The translations under genes and the position numbers were made by a program. A stretch of 64,000 nt of DNA from JAUIAI01 sp050633665 (GTDB lineage: Bacteria > Pseudomonadota > Gammaproteobacteria > Burkholderiales > Burkholderiaceae_E): NCBI GenBank assembly GCA_050633665.1, contig JBOEGY010000001.1, positions 806,001 through 870,000 of the forward strand. The letters are read 5' to 3'. Under the pieces are notes generated by a model. That model searched no databases and was not told the DNA's origin. It saw only the letters and a program-made list of their open reading frames with translations. This document shows, one piece after another, positions 23,702 through 32,060 of this stretch. Each line of letters opens with the position of its first letter. Positions within the stretch are counted from its first letter, which is position 1.

Positions 23702-25435
23702 ATGGAGCTTACTGGCGCCGAAATCGTCGTGCAATCATTGCGCGCCGAGAAGGTCAAACATCTCTTTGGATACCCCGGCGGGGCAGTCCTCTTTATTTAC
23801 GATGCCTTATATACCCAGGGGGTGGATGACCCTGAGGTGGTTGAGCATGTTCTCGTGCGGCACGAGCAGGCAGCCGTTCATGCTGCCGACGCCTACGCCC
23901 GGTCAACTGAATCGGTAGGGGTTTGCCTGGTCACAAGCGGGCCCGGCGTCACAAACGCGGTAACCGGAATCGCTACCGCTTATATGGATTCAATCCCGAT
24001 GGTGATCGTGAGCGGCCAGGTGCCGACCCACGCAATCGGTGAAGATGCGTTTCAGGAGTGCGACACCGTCGGAATAACCCGACCCTGTGTGAAGCACAAC
24101 TTCCTGGTCAAGAACGTCAAAGACCTCGCTGAAACGATGAAAAAAGCGTTTCACATTGCCCGTACCGGGCGTCCTGGTCCCGTCCTGGTCGATATTCCCA
24201 AGGATGTCACTCGGGAGAAGTGCAAGTTTGTCTACCCTGAGAGCATTGAAATGCGCTCATATAACCCGGTCGTGAAAGGGCACCAGGGACAGCTTAAGCG
24301 GGCAATTCACGCGATTTCCCAGGCCGAGCGACCGATGATTTACACGGGAGGCGGCATTGTTCTGGCCAATGCGGCCCCCGAGCTACGCAAGTTCGTTGAG
24401 CTGACGGGCTTTCCCTGCACCAATACGCTGATGGGGCTGGGCTCGCTGTCGGGCAAAGACAGTCATTATCTGGGTATGCCTGGCATGCACGGCACCTATG
24501 AAGCGAATATGGCTATGCAGCACTGCGATGTGCTGATCGCGGTCGGCGCGCGCTTCGATGACCGCGTGATCGGCAATACCAAGCATTTCGCCCAGAACCC
24601 GCGCAAGATTATTCATGTCGACATAGACCCTTCGTCGATCTCTAAACGAGTCAAGGTCGACGTGCCCATCGTGGCGGATGTCAAAGATGCGCTGGTGGCC
24701 CTGACCGAGTTGCTGGCTGCAGAGCCATCAAAACTCAACGCGAATCAGGAGTCGCTCAAAGGCTGGTGGCGGCAGATCAACACCTGGCGCGAGCGCGATT
24801 GCCTCAAATACGGGCAGTCCGACGAAGTCATCAAGCCCCAGTATGTCGTGGAGACGCTCTGCGAATTGACCGGCGGGGACGCCTTCATCACCTCGGATGT
24901 CGGGCAACACCAGATGTGGGCGGCGCAGTATTACCGTTTCAACGAGCCCCGGCACTGGATCAACTCCGGCGGCCTCGGAACAATGGGGGTTGGCCTGCCA
25001 TATGCCATGGGCGTCAAGCTGGCCCATCCGGACGCCGATGTGGCCTGCATTACCGGTGAAGGTTCAATTCAGATGTGCATTCAGGAGCTATCCACCTGCA
25101 AGCAATATGACTTGCCGGTCAAGGTCGTCAACCTGAACAATCGATATCTGGGCATGGTTCGCCAGTGGCAGGAGATCGAGTATGGCAGTCGCTACTCGCA
25201 ATCTTATATGGATGCCCTGCCTGATTTCGTGGCCCTGGCCGAAGCCTATGGCCACGTGGGCATGCGTATCGAGAAACCGTCGGACGTCAAAGCGGCGCTG
25301 AAAGATTCGCTGACCAAGTACAAGGATCGGCTGGTCTTCATGGACTTCATTACGGATCAGTCCGAGAACGTCTGGCCAATGATCCAGGGCGGCAAAGGCC
25401 TGACCGAAATGCTGCTTGGCTCGGAGGACTTGTAA
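23702..25435 (+). CDS. ilvI: Acetolactate synthase, large (catalytic) subunit
   Basis: ThDP-dependent enzyme joining pyruvate with pyruvate or 2-oxobutyrate, the first shared step of valine, leucine and isoleucine synthesis. In 577 residues it has the N-terminal PYR domain with FGYPGGAVLFIYD and the ThDP-activating Glu in VRHEQAAVHAADAYAR, a central FAD/ADP-type domain with GARFDDRV, and the C-terminal PP domain with TGEGSIQM and LNNRYLGMVRQWQ. The frame is open for 59 codons further upstream, but ATG 23702 has AGGA sites just before it and begins the conserved MELTGAEIVVQSL. Its TAA overlaps the next ATG by one base. Confidence 0.97.
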   Translation: MELTGAEIVVQSLRAEKVKHLFGYPGGAVLFIYDALYTQGVDDPEVVEHVLVRHEQAAVHAADAYARSTESVGVCLVTSGPGVTNAVTGIATAYMDSIPMVIVSGQVPTHAIGEDAFQECDTVGITRPCVKHNFLVKNVKDLAETMKKAFHIARTGRPGPVLVDIPKDVTREKCKFVYPESIEMRSYNPVVKGHQGQLKRAIHAISQAERPMIYTGGGIVLANAAPELRKFVELTGFPCTNTLMGLGSLSGKDSHYLGMPGMHGTYEANMAMQHCDVLIAVGARFDDRVIGNTKHFAQNPRKIIHVDIDPSSISKRVKVDVPIVADVKDALVALTELLAAEPSKLNANQESLKGWWRQINTWRERDCLKYGQSDEVIKPQYVVETLCELTGGDAFITSDVGQHQMWAAQYYRFNEPRHWINSGGLGTMGVGLPYAMGVKLAHPDADVACITGEGSIQMCIQELSTCKQYDLPVKVVNLNNRYLGMVRQWQEIEYGSRYSQSYMDALPDFVALAEAYGHVGMRIEKPSDVKAALKDSLTKYKDRLVFMDFITDQSENVWPMIQGGKGLTEMLLGSEDL

Positions 25436-25926
25436 TGAAGCATATTATCTCCGTGCTGCTCGAAAACGAGCCAGGAGCGCTGTCGCGCGTGGTTGGCCTG
25501 TTTTCGGCCCGTGGTTACAACATTGAGTCGCTGACTGTGGCGGCAACCGAAGATGTCTCTCTGTCGCGCATGACCATCGTCACGCGCGGCTCGGACGATG
25601 TCATTGAGCAAATCACCAAACACCTGAATCGCCTGATTGAGGTTGTCAAAGTGGTGGATCTGACCGATAACCCCTGCATTGAGCGCGAGCTGATGCTCAT
25701 CAAGGTACGGGCTGTCGGCAAAGATCGTGAAGAGTTGGCCCGGATGGCTGAAATTTTCCGGGGTCGCATCATTGATGTGACTGAGCGAACCTACACGGTC
25801 GAATTAACGGGCGATGGCGATAAATTAGATTCATTTATCGCCGCTGTCGATCAAGCCATGATTCTCGAAACCGTGAGAACCGGGGCGTCAGGTGTTGCAC
25901 GCGGCGAACGCGTGCTGAAAATCTAA
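25435..25926 (+). CDS. ilvH: Acetolactate synthase, small (regulatory) subunit
   Basis: Regulatory subunit of 163 residues that activates the large subunit and confers valine feedback inhibition. The N-terminal ACT domain (ISVLLENEPGALSRVVGLFSARGYNIESL) binds the effector and the C-terminal part has ELMLIKV and GRIIDVTERTYTVELTGD. The length matches the IlvH/IlvN long form. The ATG overlaps the last base of ilvI's TAA, and ilvC follows 15 bases later, so the three form one operon. Confidence 0.97.
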   Translation: MKHIISVLLENEPGALSRVVGLFSARGYNIESLTVAATEDVSLSRMTIVTRGSDDVIEQITKHLNRLIEVVKVVDLTDNPCIERELMLIKVRAVGKDREELARMAEIFRGRIIDVTERTYTVELTGDGDKLDSFIAAVDQAMILETVRTGASGVARGERVLKI

Positions 25927-25941
25927 TTCTGGGGAAATAAA

Positions 25942-26958
25942 ATGCAGGTTTACTACGACAAAGATTGCGATCTCAAACTCATCAAAGGCAAGACGGTTGC
26001 AATTATCGGTTACGGGTCACAAGGGCATGCCCATGCTCAGAATCTCAACGATTCCGGCGTCAACGTTATTGTGGGTGCCCGTAAAGACGGCGCGTCATGG
26101 AGCAAAGTAGAGAAGGCTGGCCTGAAAGTCGCCGAAGTCGGTGATGCCGTCAAAGACGCAGACTTCGTCATGATGTTGCTGCCTGATGAAAACATTCCGG
26201 CGGTCTACAAGAACCAGGTGGCGCCCAACATCAAGCAGGGGGCGACGCTGGCATTTGCCCATGGCTTCAACATTCATTACGGTTTTGTCGAGCCGCGCGC
26301 TGACCTGGACGTGGTGATGGTTGCTCCGAAGGCACCGGGCCACACGGTTCGCGGCACTTATTCTGATGGCGGCGGCGTCCCGATGCTGGTCGCAATCCAT
26401 CAGGACGAGTCTCAGATGGCACGCGATATGGCTCTGTCATATGCCTGCGCCATTGGTGGTGGACGCGCCGGCATCATCGAGACCAACTTCCGCGAGGAAA
26501 CTGAAACCGATCTGTTTGGTGAGCAGACGGTTCTTTGCGGTGGCACGGTTGAATTGATCAAAATGGGCTTCGAAACCCTGGTTGAAGCCGGATACGCGCC
26601 GGAAATGGCCTACTTCGAGTGCCTGCACGAGGTCAAGCTGATTGTTGACCTGATCTACGAAGGTGGCATTGCCAATATGAACTACTCAATCTCCAACAAT
26701 GCCGAGTTCGGTGAGTATGTCACCGGCCCGCGCCTGATCACCGAAGAGACTCGCCAGGAAATGCGCAAGGTGCTTGGCGACATTCAGAGTGGTGAGTACG
26801 CCAAGCAGTTCATTCTTGAAAGCCAGGCTGGCGGTTCAACGCTTAAGTCACGCCGGCGCCTGATGAGTGAGCACGAAATTGAGGTGGTTGGCGAGAAACT
26901 GCGCGCCATGATGCCGTGGATCAAAGGCAATCGCCTGGTCGATAAAGAAAAGAACTGA
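25942..26958 (+). CDS. ilvC: Ketol-acid reductoisomerase (NADP+)
   Basis: Class I (short) enzyme of 338 residues that isomerises and reduces acetolactate or acetohydroxybutyrate with NADPH and Mg2+. The Rossmann fingerprint YGSQGHAHAQNL lies near residues 25-36, with the NADPH-specifying loop after it. The C-terminal knotted domain has the metal-binding D/E residues in ETETDLFGEQTVLCGG and ECLHEVKLIVDLIYEGG. A GC-rich hairpin follows, after which an unrelated dioxygenase intervenes before psd. Confidence 0.98.
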   Translation: MQVYYDKDCDLKLIKGKTVAIIGYGSQGHAHAQNLNDSGVNVIVGARKDGASWSKVEKAGLKVAEVGDAVKDADFVMMLLPDENIPAVYKNQVAPNIKQGATLAFAHGFNIHYGFVEPRADLDVVMVAPKAPGHTVRGTYSDGGGVPMLVAIHQDESQMARDMALSYACAIGGGRAGIIETNFREETETDLFGEQTVLCGGTVELIKMGFETLVEAGYAPEMAYFECLHEVKLIVDLIYEGGIANMNYSISNNAEFGEYVTGPRLITEETRQEMRKVLGDIQSGEYAKQFILESQAGGSTLKSRRRLMSEHEIEVVGEKLRAMMPWIKGNRLVDKEKN

Positions 26959-26976
26959 CCCCGGGAAGGGTCTTGA

Positions 26977-27002
26977 GCCCGGCGGTTTGATCGCCGCCGG
27001 GC
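26977..27002 (+). terminator. GC-rich stem-loop after ilvC, possible terminator
   Basis: GCCCGGCGG (26977-26985) and CCGCCGGGC (26994-27002) form a perfect 9-bp stem around eight bases, 18 bases after the ilvC stop. It is followed by GTCTCG rather than a T tract, so Rho-independent termination would be weak; RNA 3'-end protection is an alternative. Confidence 0.45.
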
Positions 27003-27139
27003 GTCTCGCCTGACCGACACCCTGAAGGCAAACCGTCGATTGCGTTGCCTTGTCGGCCTTATACTGCCTGGTAAGACTGACACTATTGGGGCAGCGCATT
27101 GCGTCGGCGCCCCTCGCAGGCAGGAGCCCGATTGGATCT

Positions 27140-28120
27140 ATGACCCAAACCAAATCCAAGCGCGCCCGGAAATCCAAATCATCCAGAGCGCAAAGCAAGA
27201 ACCAACAAGCATCTACGCAGTCAACCGCCGCTTTGAGTCCGACCAAGCCGGCCGGTCTGGCGCGCTCGTTGCCGGCGCAGTGGCAGGACTGGATCGCTGA
27301 GAATCTCACCCGCGGCTGCAGCGAAGATCAAATGACGGCCGTCATGGTCGAAAACGGCTACGATGCCACTTATGCCGCAACCGCTATCTCGGTTATCCGC
27401 GATATGGCCAAGCGGGTTCAGAACGCCAATATTGATCTGGGTGAGCTGGCCGGCTACCGCAGCGAAGCGATGCGCCTGCCTGCGGCCAGCGAAGTGGCGA
27501 CTGCCGATCACCGGGTTGGCATCGGCTTCGTGATGACCGATCCGAATGTCGGGCTGCTCGAGCATTTGCTGACGCCGCAGGAGTGCGAAGAGTTAATTGA
27601 GCAATCTGCCGGCAAGCTTAAGCGCAGCGAAGTCGTTAATCGCCAGACGGGCGGATTCGAAATCAATGAAGTCCGAACCAGTGAAGGCACTTATTTTGAG
27701 CGCGGCGAAACCGAAACCATCGCCCGCATTGAGCAGCGGATTGCCGATATAACCGGCGTGCCGGTTGAGAATGGCGAGCCGCTGCAGATACTTCATTACA
27801 ACGAGGGCGGCGAGTACCTGCCGCATCACGACTACTTTGAGCCGGAAGATCCGGGTAGCAAAGTGCACGTCGCCTCGGGTGGGCAGCGCATTGCGACGCT
27901 GGTCATTTACCTCAATACCGTGCCGTCGGGCGGGGAGACCAACTTCCCCAATCTGGACGTCTCCGTGCGGGCCCGGGCCGGTTGCGCAGTCTACTTCGAG
28001 TATTGCAACAGCGACACCGAGCTGGACGAGCGCTGTCTGCATGCCGGCGTGCCGGTGCTGGCGGGCGAAAAATGGATTGCCACCAAATGGTTGCGTCAAT
28101 CTGCCTATATCAGAACCTGA
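27140..28120 (+). CDS. Prolyl 4-hydroxylase-like 2-oxoglutarate/Fe(II) dioxygenase
   Basis: 326-residue protein. A basic, Ser/Lys-rich tail (about 1-40) and a helical region (about 48-100, NGYDATYAATAISVIRDM) precede a P4H catalytic domain (about 130-325). The iron ligands are His229 and Asp231 (PHHDYF) and His301 (CLHAGV); Lys311 lies exactly ten residues after the distal His, as in collagen-type P4H enzymes, and would bind 2-oxoglutarate. All active-site residues are present. ATG 27140 was chosen because CAGGAG lies upstream and the longer frame starts inside a non-coding hairpin region. The protein hydroxylated is unknown. Insertion between ilvC and psd is unusual. Confidence 0.88.
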   Translation: MTQTKSKRARKSKSSRAQSKNQQASTQSTAALSPTKPAGLARSLPAQWQDWIAENLTRGCSEDQMTAVMVENGYDATYAATAISVIRDMAKRVQNANIDLGELAGYRSEAMRLPAASEVATADHRVGIGFVMTDPNVGLLEHLLTPQECEELIEQSAGKLKRSEVVNRQTGGFEINEVRTSEGTYFERGETETIARIEQRIADITGVPVENGEPLQILHYNEGGEYLPHHDYFEPEDPGSKVHVASGGQRIATLVIYLNTVPSGGETNFPNLDVSVRARAGCAVYFEYCNSDTELDERCLHAGVPVLAGEKWIATKWLRQSAYIRT

Positions 28121-28130
28121 CTGGTCTTTT

Positions 28131-28793
28131 GTGAATTCTTATCCTCATCCGATTCTTGCCCGTGAGGGCTGGCCGTTTATTGCGGCCGCGATCGTCGTTG
28201 CGCTGGCAGTAACCCTGACCCTTGGTTTCTGGGCGTCGTTGTTCTTCTGGCTGATTGCGATTTTTGTCATTCAGTTTTTCCGGGATCCGGCCCGGCCGAT
28301 TCCCACCGGGCCGGCAGACGTCCTTAGCCCCGCCGATGGACGAGTGATCAAGGTCGAGACCGCAAACGACCCGTACCGCAATGTTGAGGCGCTAAAGATC
28401 TCAGTCTTTATGAATGTGTTCAACGTGCACTCAAATCGCGTGCCGATTGATGGCCGGGTCACGACGGTCGACTACAAGCCCGGCGCGTTTGTGAACGCCG
28501 ATCTGGACAAGGCAAGCGAGGCGAATGAACGGAACGCGCTGATTCTGGAGCGCGCTGACGGCGCACAACTGACTTGCGTGCAGGTGGCCGGTCTGATTGC
28601 CCGGCGCATTCTCTGTTATGTCTCGGTCGGTGACCAGTTGAGCCGGGGGAGCCGGTTCGGGTTTATCCGGTTCGGGTCGCGGGTTGATGTTTATCTGCCC
28701 GTCGATGCCCAGCCATTGGTGGCAATCGGTCAGAAAGTCAGTGCGTCCAGCACCGTTCTGGCCCAGCTCGCTGTCCGCGAGACACGCTCATGA
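28131..28793 (+). CDS. psd: Phosphatidylserine decarboxylase proenzyme, short type
   Basis: Membrane-associated enzyme making phosphatidylethanolamine from phosphatidylserine. The proenzyme cuts itself at Gly-Ser in RFGSRVDVYLP (Ser183), turning the serine into the pyruvoyl group. The short (220-residue) archaeal-type Psd is expected. Two hydrophobic segments lie at about 15-50, followed by FFRDPARPIP and LSPADGRV. The open frame extends far back into the dioxygenase gene; GTG 28131 fits the short family's N terminus (MNSYPHPILAREGWPFI) and clears that gene by ten bases. It overlaps pssA by four bases. Confidence 0.95.
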   Translation: MNSYPHPILAREGWPFIAAAIVVALAVTLTLGFWASLFFWLIAIFVIQFFRDPARPIPTGPADVLSPADGRVIKVETANDPYRNVEALKISVFMNVFNVHSNRVPIDGRVTTVDYKPGAFVNADLDKASEANERNALILERADGAQLTCVQVAGLIARRILCYVSVGDQLSRGSRFGFIRFGSRVDVYLPVDAQPLVAIGQKVSASSTVLAQLAVRETRS

Positions 28794-29692
28794 GCGAACA
28801 ATCCGGGCCAGGCAAAGAGCATCGCTCGCCGCGTGGTCGGCGACGCTTTCGAGCCCGCCGGGCCCGTGCCGCCCTGAATGAGACGATCCAACCGGTCAGC
28901 GCGCCGCGGGTCGGGCGCTCACGCGGTATTTATCTGCTGCCAAACGCGTTTACGACCGCCGCTTTGTTCTGCGGCTTCTTTGCCATCGTGCAAGCCATGA
29001 ATGATCGCTTTGAACAGGCAGCGATCGCCATTTTTGTTGCCATGGTTCTGGATGCGCTTGATGGGCGTGTCGCCCGGCTGACCAATACAGCCAGCCCGTT
29101 TGGCGAGCAATACGACAGCCTGTCCGATATGGTCTCCTTTGGGGCGGCGCCGGCGCTCGTGATGTACGAATGGTCTTTGCACGGCCTGGGTAAATGGGGT
29201 TGGCTGGCAGCATTTGTTTATGTCGCCGGGGCAGCCTTGCGGCTGGCTCGATTCAACACCAATATCGGGGTAACCGATAAGCGCTTCTTTCAGGGCCTGC
29301 CGAGCCCGGCTGCCGCAGCACTGGTCGCAGGGCTGGTCTGGCTGGCAACTGATCTGCGCGAGACCCGCTGGATCACCGCGCAGGGCGCAGACCTTGCCTG
29401 GCCAGCTTTCGTGCTGACTTTGTACGCCGGGCTGACAATGGTTTCCAACGTGCCGTTTTTCAGTTTTAAGGACATCAACTATCGCAAGAGCGTGCCATTC
29501 GTCTTCACCATCGTCATCATGCTCGCACTGGTCCTGATTTCCTCCGACCCGCCGACCATGCTGTTTTTGCTGTTTCTCGCCTACGGTGTTTCGGGTTATG
29601 TCATCTGGGGGTTGCGAAACCGGCCGGGTGCTCGAGCCAAAGAGGCGGCGCGCGCCGCAGAGCCCAAAACCGACCCCTCTGATTCGGTCTGA
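28790..29692 (+). CDS. pssA: CDP-diacylglycerol-serine O-phosphatidyltransferase
   Basis: Integral membrane enzyme making phosphatidylserine, the substrate of Psd encoded just upstream. The CDP-alcohol phosphotransferase motif DG(x2)AR(x8)G(x3)D(x3)D is complete, from Asp91 to Asp113. About eight hydrophobic segments follow. The first 40 residues form a basic tail (RGRRRFRARRARAALNE). The 300-residue length fits the type II (membrane) class. The gene begins inside the end of psd (four-base overlap), so both steps of phosphatidylethanolamine synthesis are made together. Confidence 0.96.
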   Translation: MSEQSGPGKEHRSPRGRRRFRARRARAALNETIQPVSAPRVGRSRGIYLLPNAFTTAALFCGFFAIVQAMNDRFEQAAIAIFVAMVLDALDGRVARLTNTASPFGEQYDSLSDMVSFGAAPALVMYEWSLHGLGKWGWLAAFVYVAGAALRLARFNTNIGVTDKRFFQGLPSPAAAALVAGLVWLATDLRETRWITAQGADLAWPAFVLTLYAGLTMVSNVPFFSFKDINYRKSVPFVFTIVIMLALVLISSDPPTMLFLLFLAYGVSGYVIWGLRNRPGARAKEAARAAEPKTDPSDSV

Positions 29693-29714
29693 GCCGGGGC
29701 CGGGGTTCTCCGGT

Positions 29715-29744
29715 TTGACCCTGCCGTTCTCCGCCTACTACAAT
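29715..29744 (+). promoter_or_regulatory. Sigma-70-type promoter upstream of tpiA
   Basis: TTGACC at 29715-29720 and TACAAT at 29739-29744, spacing 18. Start expected near 29751. A 7-bp hairpin CCCAGGC/GCCTGGG (29754-29760, 29767-29773) would be at the extreme 5' end of the transcript. This is the best promoter match in the run leading to the nuo genes and may serve tpiA, secG, tRNA-Leu and nuo together. Confidence 0.6.
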
Positions 29745-29795
29745 GCTGGGTTACCCAGGCGGCGCGGCCTGGGCTTGTCTGTTAGTTAATCTTTT

Positions 29796-29826
29796 GTTTT
29801 GATGAATCATGGAGTTTTGATGAATC
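29796..29826 (+). repeat. Duplicated tpiA start region (13-bp direct repeat, 18-bp period)
   Basis: GTTTTGATGAATC occurs at 29796-29808 and again at 29814-29826, both with an ATG in the tpiA frame. Only the second ATG (29820) has a GGAG site (29811-29814) at proper spacing. If used, the first ATG would add six residues. Confidence 0.7.
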
Positions 29827-30587
29827 GAAAGCCAATGGTCGCCGGGAACTGGAAAATGAACGGCCGGATCGAGGCTAATGAGCAGTTGCTGGAAGCCATG
29901 GCTGATTCTCTGAGCCAGATTGGCGGCGCGGTTGACATTGCTATTTGCCCGCCGTTTCCGTATATCGCTCAGGTTCGCGGGGCTTTGAGCGCTCCTACCC
30001 GTAAACAAGTGTCTTACGGTGCTCAGAATGCGTCCGAGCACGAGGCTGGCGCTTTCACCGGAGAAGTCTCCGCTGAAATGCTGGTTGACCTGGGGTGTCA
30101 GTGGGTGATTCTCGGGCACTCTGAACGGCGTACACTTTTTGGTGAGACCGATGCCGTTGTCGCGGCGAAAGCCGATCATGCCCTGGCTGCCGGTCTGAGT
30201 GTCATGATCTGTGTGGGTGAGTCACTTGAGCAACGGGAAAGCAACCAGGCAGAAGCGACAGTGGGCGCGCAGATTGATGCGGTTCTGGCTGCGCTAAATC
30301 ATGCTGAGCCGGCCAGGGTGGTAGTCGCCTATGAGCCAATCTGGGCAATCGGTACTGGCAAAACGGCCACGCCTGAGATGGCTCAGGAGATTCATCAGTT
30401 CATTCGTAGTCATATGGTTGCGCAAGGTGTTTCCAATGCCGACCAAATCAGAATTCTGTACGGCGGTAGTGTGAAAGGCGCCAATGCCAAGAGCTTGTTT
30501 GAGCAGGCCGACATTGACGGCGGCCTCATTGGTGGCGCGTCACTTCAGTCTGAAGACTTTATTAAAATTTGTCAGGCGGCGGCCTGA
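29820..30587 (+). CDS. tpiA: Triosephosphate isomerase
   Basis: TIM-barrel enzyme of glycolysis interconverting dihydroxyacetone phosphate and glyceraldehyde 3-phosphate. At 255 residues it is of standard length. Active-site residues are visible: Lys12 in AGNWKMNG, the electrophilic His in LGHSERR, the catalytic Glu in VAYEPIWAIGTGK followed by loop 6, and the phosphate loop YGGSVKGAN. ATG 29820 places Lys12 at the usual distance from the N terminus and has GGAG five bases upstream. secG follows after 15 bases, an order shared by many beta- and gammaproteobacteria. Confidence 0.98.
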   Translation: MNRKPMVAGNWKMNGRIEANEQLLEAMADSLSQIGGAVDIAICPPFPYIAQVRGALSAPTRKQVSYGAQNASEHEAGAFTGEVSAEMLVDLGCQWVILGHSERRTLFGETDAVVAAKADHALAAGLSVMICVGESLEQRESNQAEATVGAQIDAVLAALNHAEPARVVVAYEPIWAIGTGKTATPEMAQEIHQFIRSHMVAQGVSNADQIRILYGGSVKGANAKSLFEQADIDGGLIGGASLQSEDFIKICQAAA

Positions 30588-30602
30588 TCCCTGGAGTAAT
30601 CG

Positions 30603-31010
30603 ATGCTTTGGTTTACCAATTTGCTGCAAGTGGTGCAGGTGCTTTCAGCGCTGGGGGTCATCATTCTGGTGCTGTTACAACATGGCAAAGGGGCCGATAT
30701 GGGCGCGGCATTTGGCTCGGGTTCTTCGGGTAGCCTGTTCGGCGCGACCGGGTCGGCCAACTTTCTCAGTCGTAGTACCTCGGGTTGTGCGGTGCTGTTT
30801 TTCGTGACGACACTCGGGCTGGCGTTCGTTTCCAGTCGCCCCGCCGAAACCGGCGGTAGTTTGATGGAAGGTGTGAGCACTCAGACAGCCCCCGCTGTTT
30901 CTGATGTGCCAGGGACAGACGGCGCACTACAGCCGTCAGGTGATGCGAATTCGCAAATACCGGCGACTCAAGCCCCTGATTCAGACCGTCCGAGTGATAT
31001 TCCGAAGTAG
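30603..31010 (+). CDS. secG: Preprotein translocase subunit SecG
   Basis: Auxiliary inner-membrane subunit of the SecYEG channel. The 135-residue protein has two membrane helices (about 5-25 and 55-75) joined by a Gly-rich loop (KGADMGAAFGSGSSGSLFGATG), the SecG signature. A polar C-terminal tail of about 50 residues (PSGDANSQIPATQAPDSDRP) is probably disordered. A TGGAG ribosome site precedes the ATG. It is followed directly by tRNA-Leu and the nuo genes. Confidence 0.95.
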   Translation: MLWFTNLLQVVQVLSALGVIILVLLQHGKGADMGAAFGSGSSGSLFGATGSANFLSRSTSGCAVLFFVTTLGLAFVSSRPAETGGSLMEGVSTQTAPAVSDVPGTDGALQPSGDANSQIPATQAPDSDRPSDIPK

Positions 31011-31054
31011 AATAACTAGCTTAGTGGGTTGCAGCAGTTAGTGCAGCCAGCAGT

Positions 31055-31139
31055 GCCGACGTGGTGAAATTGGTAGACACGCTATCTTGAGGGGGTAGTA
31101 GCGAAAGCTGTGCGAGTTCGAGTCTCGCCGTCGGCACCA
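31055..31139 (+). tRNA. tRNA-Leu (anticodon GAG), CCA encoded
   Basis: The acceptor arms GCCGACG (31055-31061) and CGTCGGC (31129-31135) pair fully, followed by ACCA. The anticodon stem CTATC/GGTAG encloses loop TTGAGGG, giving anticodon GAG, which reads CUC and CUU. A long variable arm is present, as expected for a class II tRNA, and the T arm has GTTCGAGTC. Its position between secG and nuoA is conserved in many proteobacteria. Confidence 0.97.
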
Positions 31140-31170
31140 CCATTAATAACTAACTAGTCCTGGACCTCGC

Positions 31171-31530
31171 TTGAATCTGGAAAACTACTTACCCGTGCTG
31201 CTGTTCATTCTTGTGGGCATCGGCGTTGGAGTCGGGCCTCTCCTGATCGGCAAGCTGCTTGGCCCCAGCAAGCCAAACCCTGAAAAGCTCTCTCCCTATG
31301 AGTGTGGCTTTGAGGCGTTTGAAGATGCGCGCATGAAATTCGACGTGCGCTATTACCTGGTAGCAATTCTCTTCATTCTTTTCGACCTCGAAATCGCTTT
31401 TTTGTTTCCATGGGCAGTCTCTCTGGATTCCATTGGCTTTTTCGGGTTCGCAGCCATGATGGTTTTTCTCGCCATCCTGGTCGTGGGTTTTGTGTACGAA
31501 TGGACTCGCGGCGCCCTCGATTGGGAGTAA
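31171..31530 (+). CDS. nuoA: NADH-quinone oxidoreductase subunit A
   Basis: Small membrane subunit of proton-pumping Complex I, 119 residues with three membrane helices. Typical features are the PYECGFEAFEDARMKFDVRYY loop, which carries the conserved Cys near the quinone site, and ILFDLEIAFLFPWA in the second helix. Translation starts at TTG 31171 (MNLENYLPVLLFILVGIGVG), the N terminus usual in betaproteobacteria; the ribosome site is poor. First of 14 genes in the standard A-N order. Confidence 0.96.
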   Translation: MNLENYLPVLLFILVGIGVGVGPLLIGKLLGPSKPNPEKLSPYECGFEAFEDARMKFDVRYYLVAILFILFDLEIAFLFPWAVSLDSIGFFGFAAMMVFLAILVVGFVYEWTRGALDWE

Positions 31531-31581
31531 GCCGCTGCCCTGGCCGAATCCGGCGGGCATAGCAACTATTGGATTTCTGCG

Positions 31582-32058
31582 ATGAGCATTGAAGGCGTAC
31601 TGAACCAGGGTTTCGTGACGACCCAGATGGACAAGGTCATCAACTGGACCCGAACCGGCTCTCTCTGGCCAATGTCCTTCGGACTGGCATGTTGTGCGGT
31701 AGAGATGATGCATGCGGGCGCCTCACGCTACGACCTTGACCGGTTCGGCGTTATTTTTCGCCCCAGTCCGCGCCACTCCGATCTGATGATTGTTGCCGGT
31801 ACCTTATGCAACAAGATGGCCCCGGCCTTGCGAAAAGTCTACGAGCAAATGCCAGAGCCGCGATGGGTTTTGTCCATGGGTTCGTGCGCGAACGGCGGCG
31901 GTTATTACCACTATTCTTATTCTGTTGTACGCGGCTGCGATCGCATCGTGCCGGTAGATGTCTATGTGCCTGGTTGCCCGCCAACGGCTGAGGCGCTGAT
32001 GTACGGCATCATCCAGTTGCAGTCCAAGATTCGCAAAACCTCGACTATCGCCCGCTAA
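31582..32058 (+). CDS. nuoB: NADH-quinone oxidoreductase subunit B
   Basis: Peripheral-arm subunit holding cluster N2, the [4Fe-4S] centre that passes electrons to quinone. Its cysteines are visible: the consecutive pair in FGLACCAVEMMH, the Cys in GSCANGGG, and VPGCPPTAEAL. Length 158 matches the family. It lies two bases before nuoC. Confidence 0.98.
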   Translation: MSIEGVLNQGFVTTQMDKVINWTRTGSLWPMSFGLACCAVEMMHAGASRYDLDRFGVIFRPSPRHSDLMIVAGTLCNKMAPALRKVYEQMPEPRWVLSMGSCANGGGYYHYSYSVVRGCDRIVPVDVYVPGCPPTAEALMYGIIQLQSKIRKTSTIAR

Positions 32059-32060
32059 CT

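Noticed and set aside
23368..23829. 153-codon frame through the ilvI leader and the ilvI 5' end
   Set aside because: Basic, low-complexity translation (GARRRQQGNFRKEY), overlaps ilvI in another frame, no ribosome site and no family resemblance.
27036..27065. TATACT with a TTG-containing sequence upstream as promoter of the dioxygenase gene
   Set aside because: The -10 is good, but no -35 with acceptable spacing is present.
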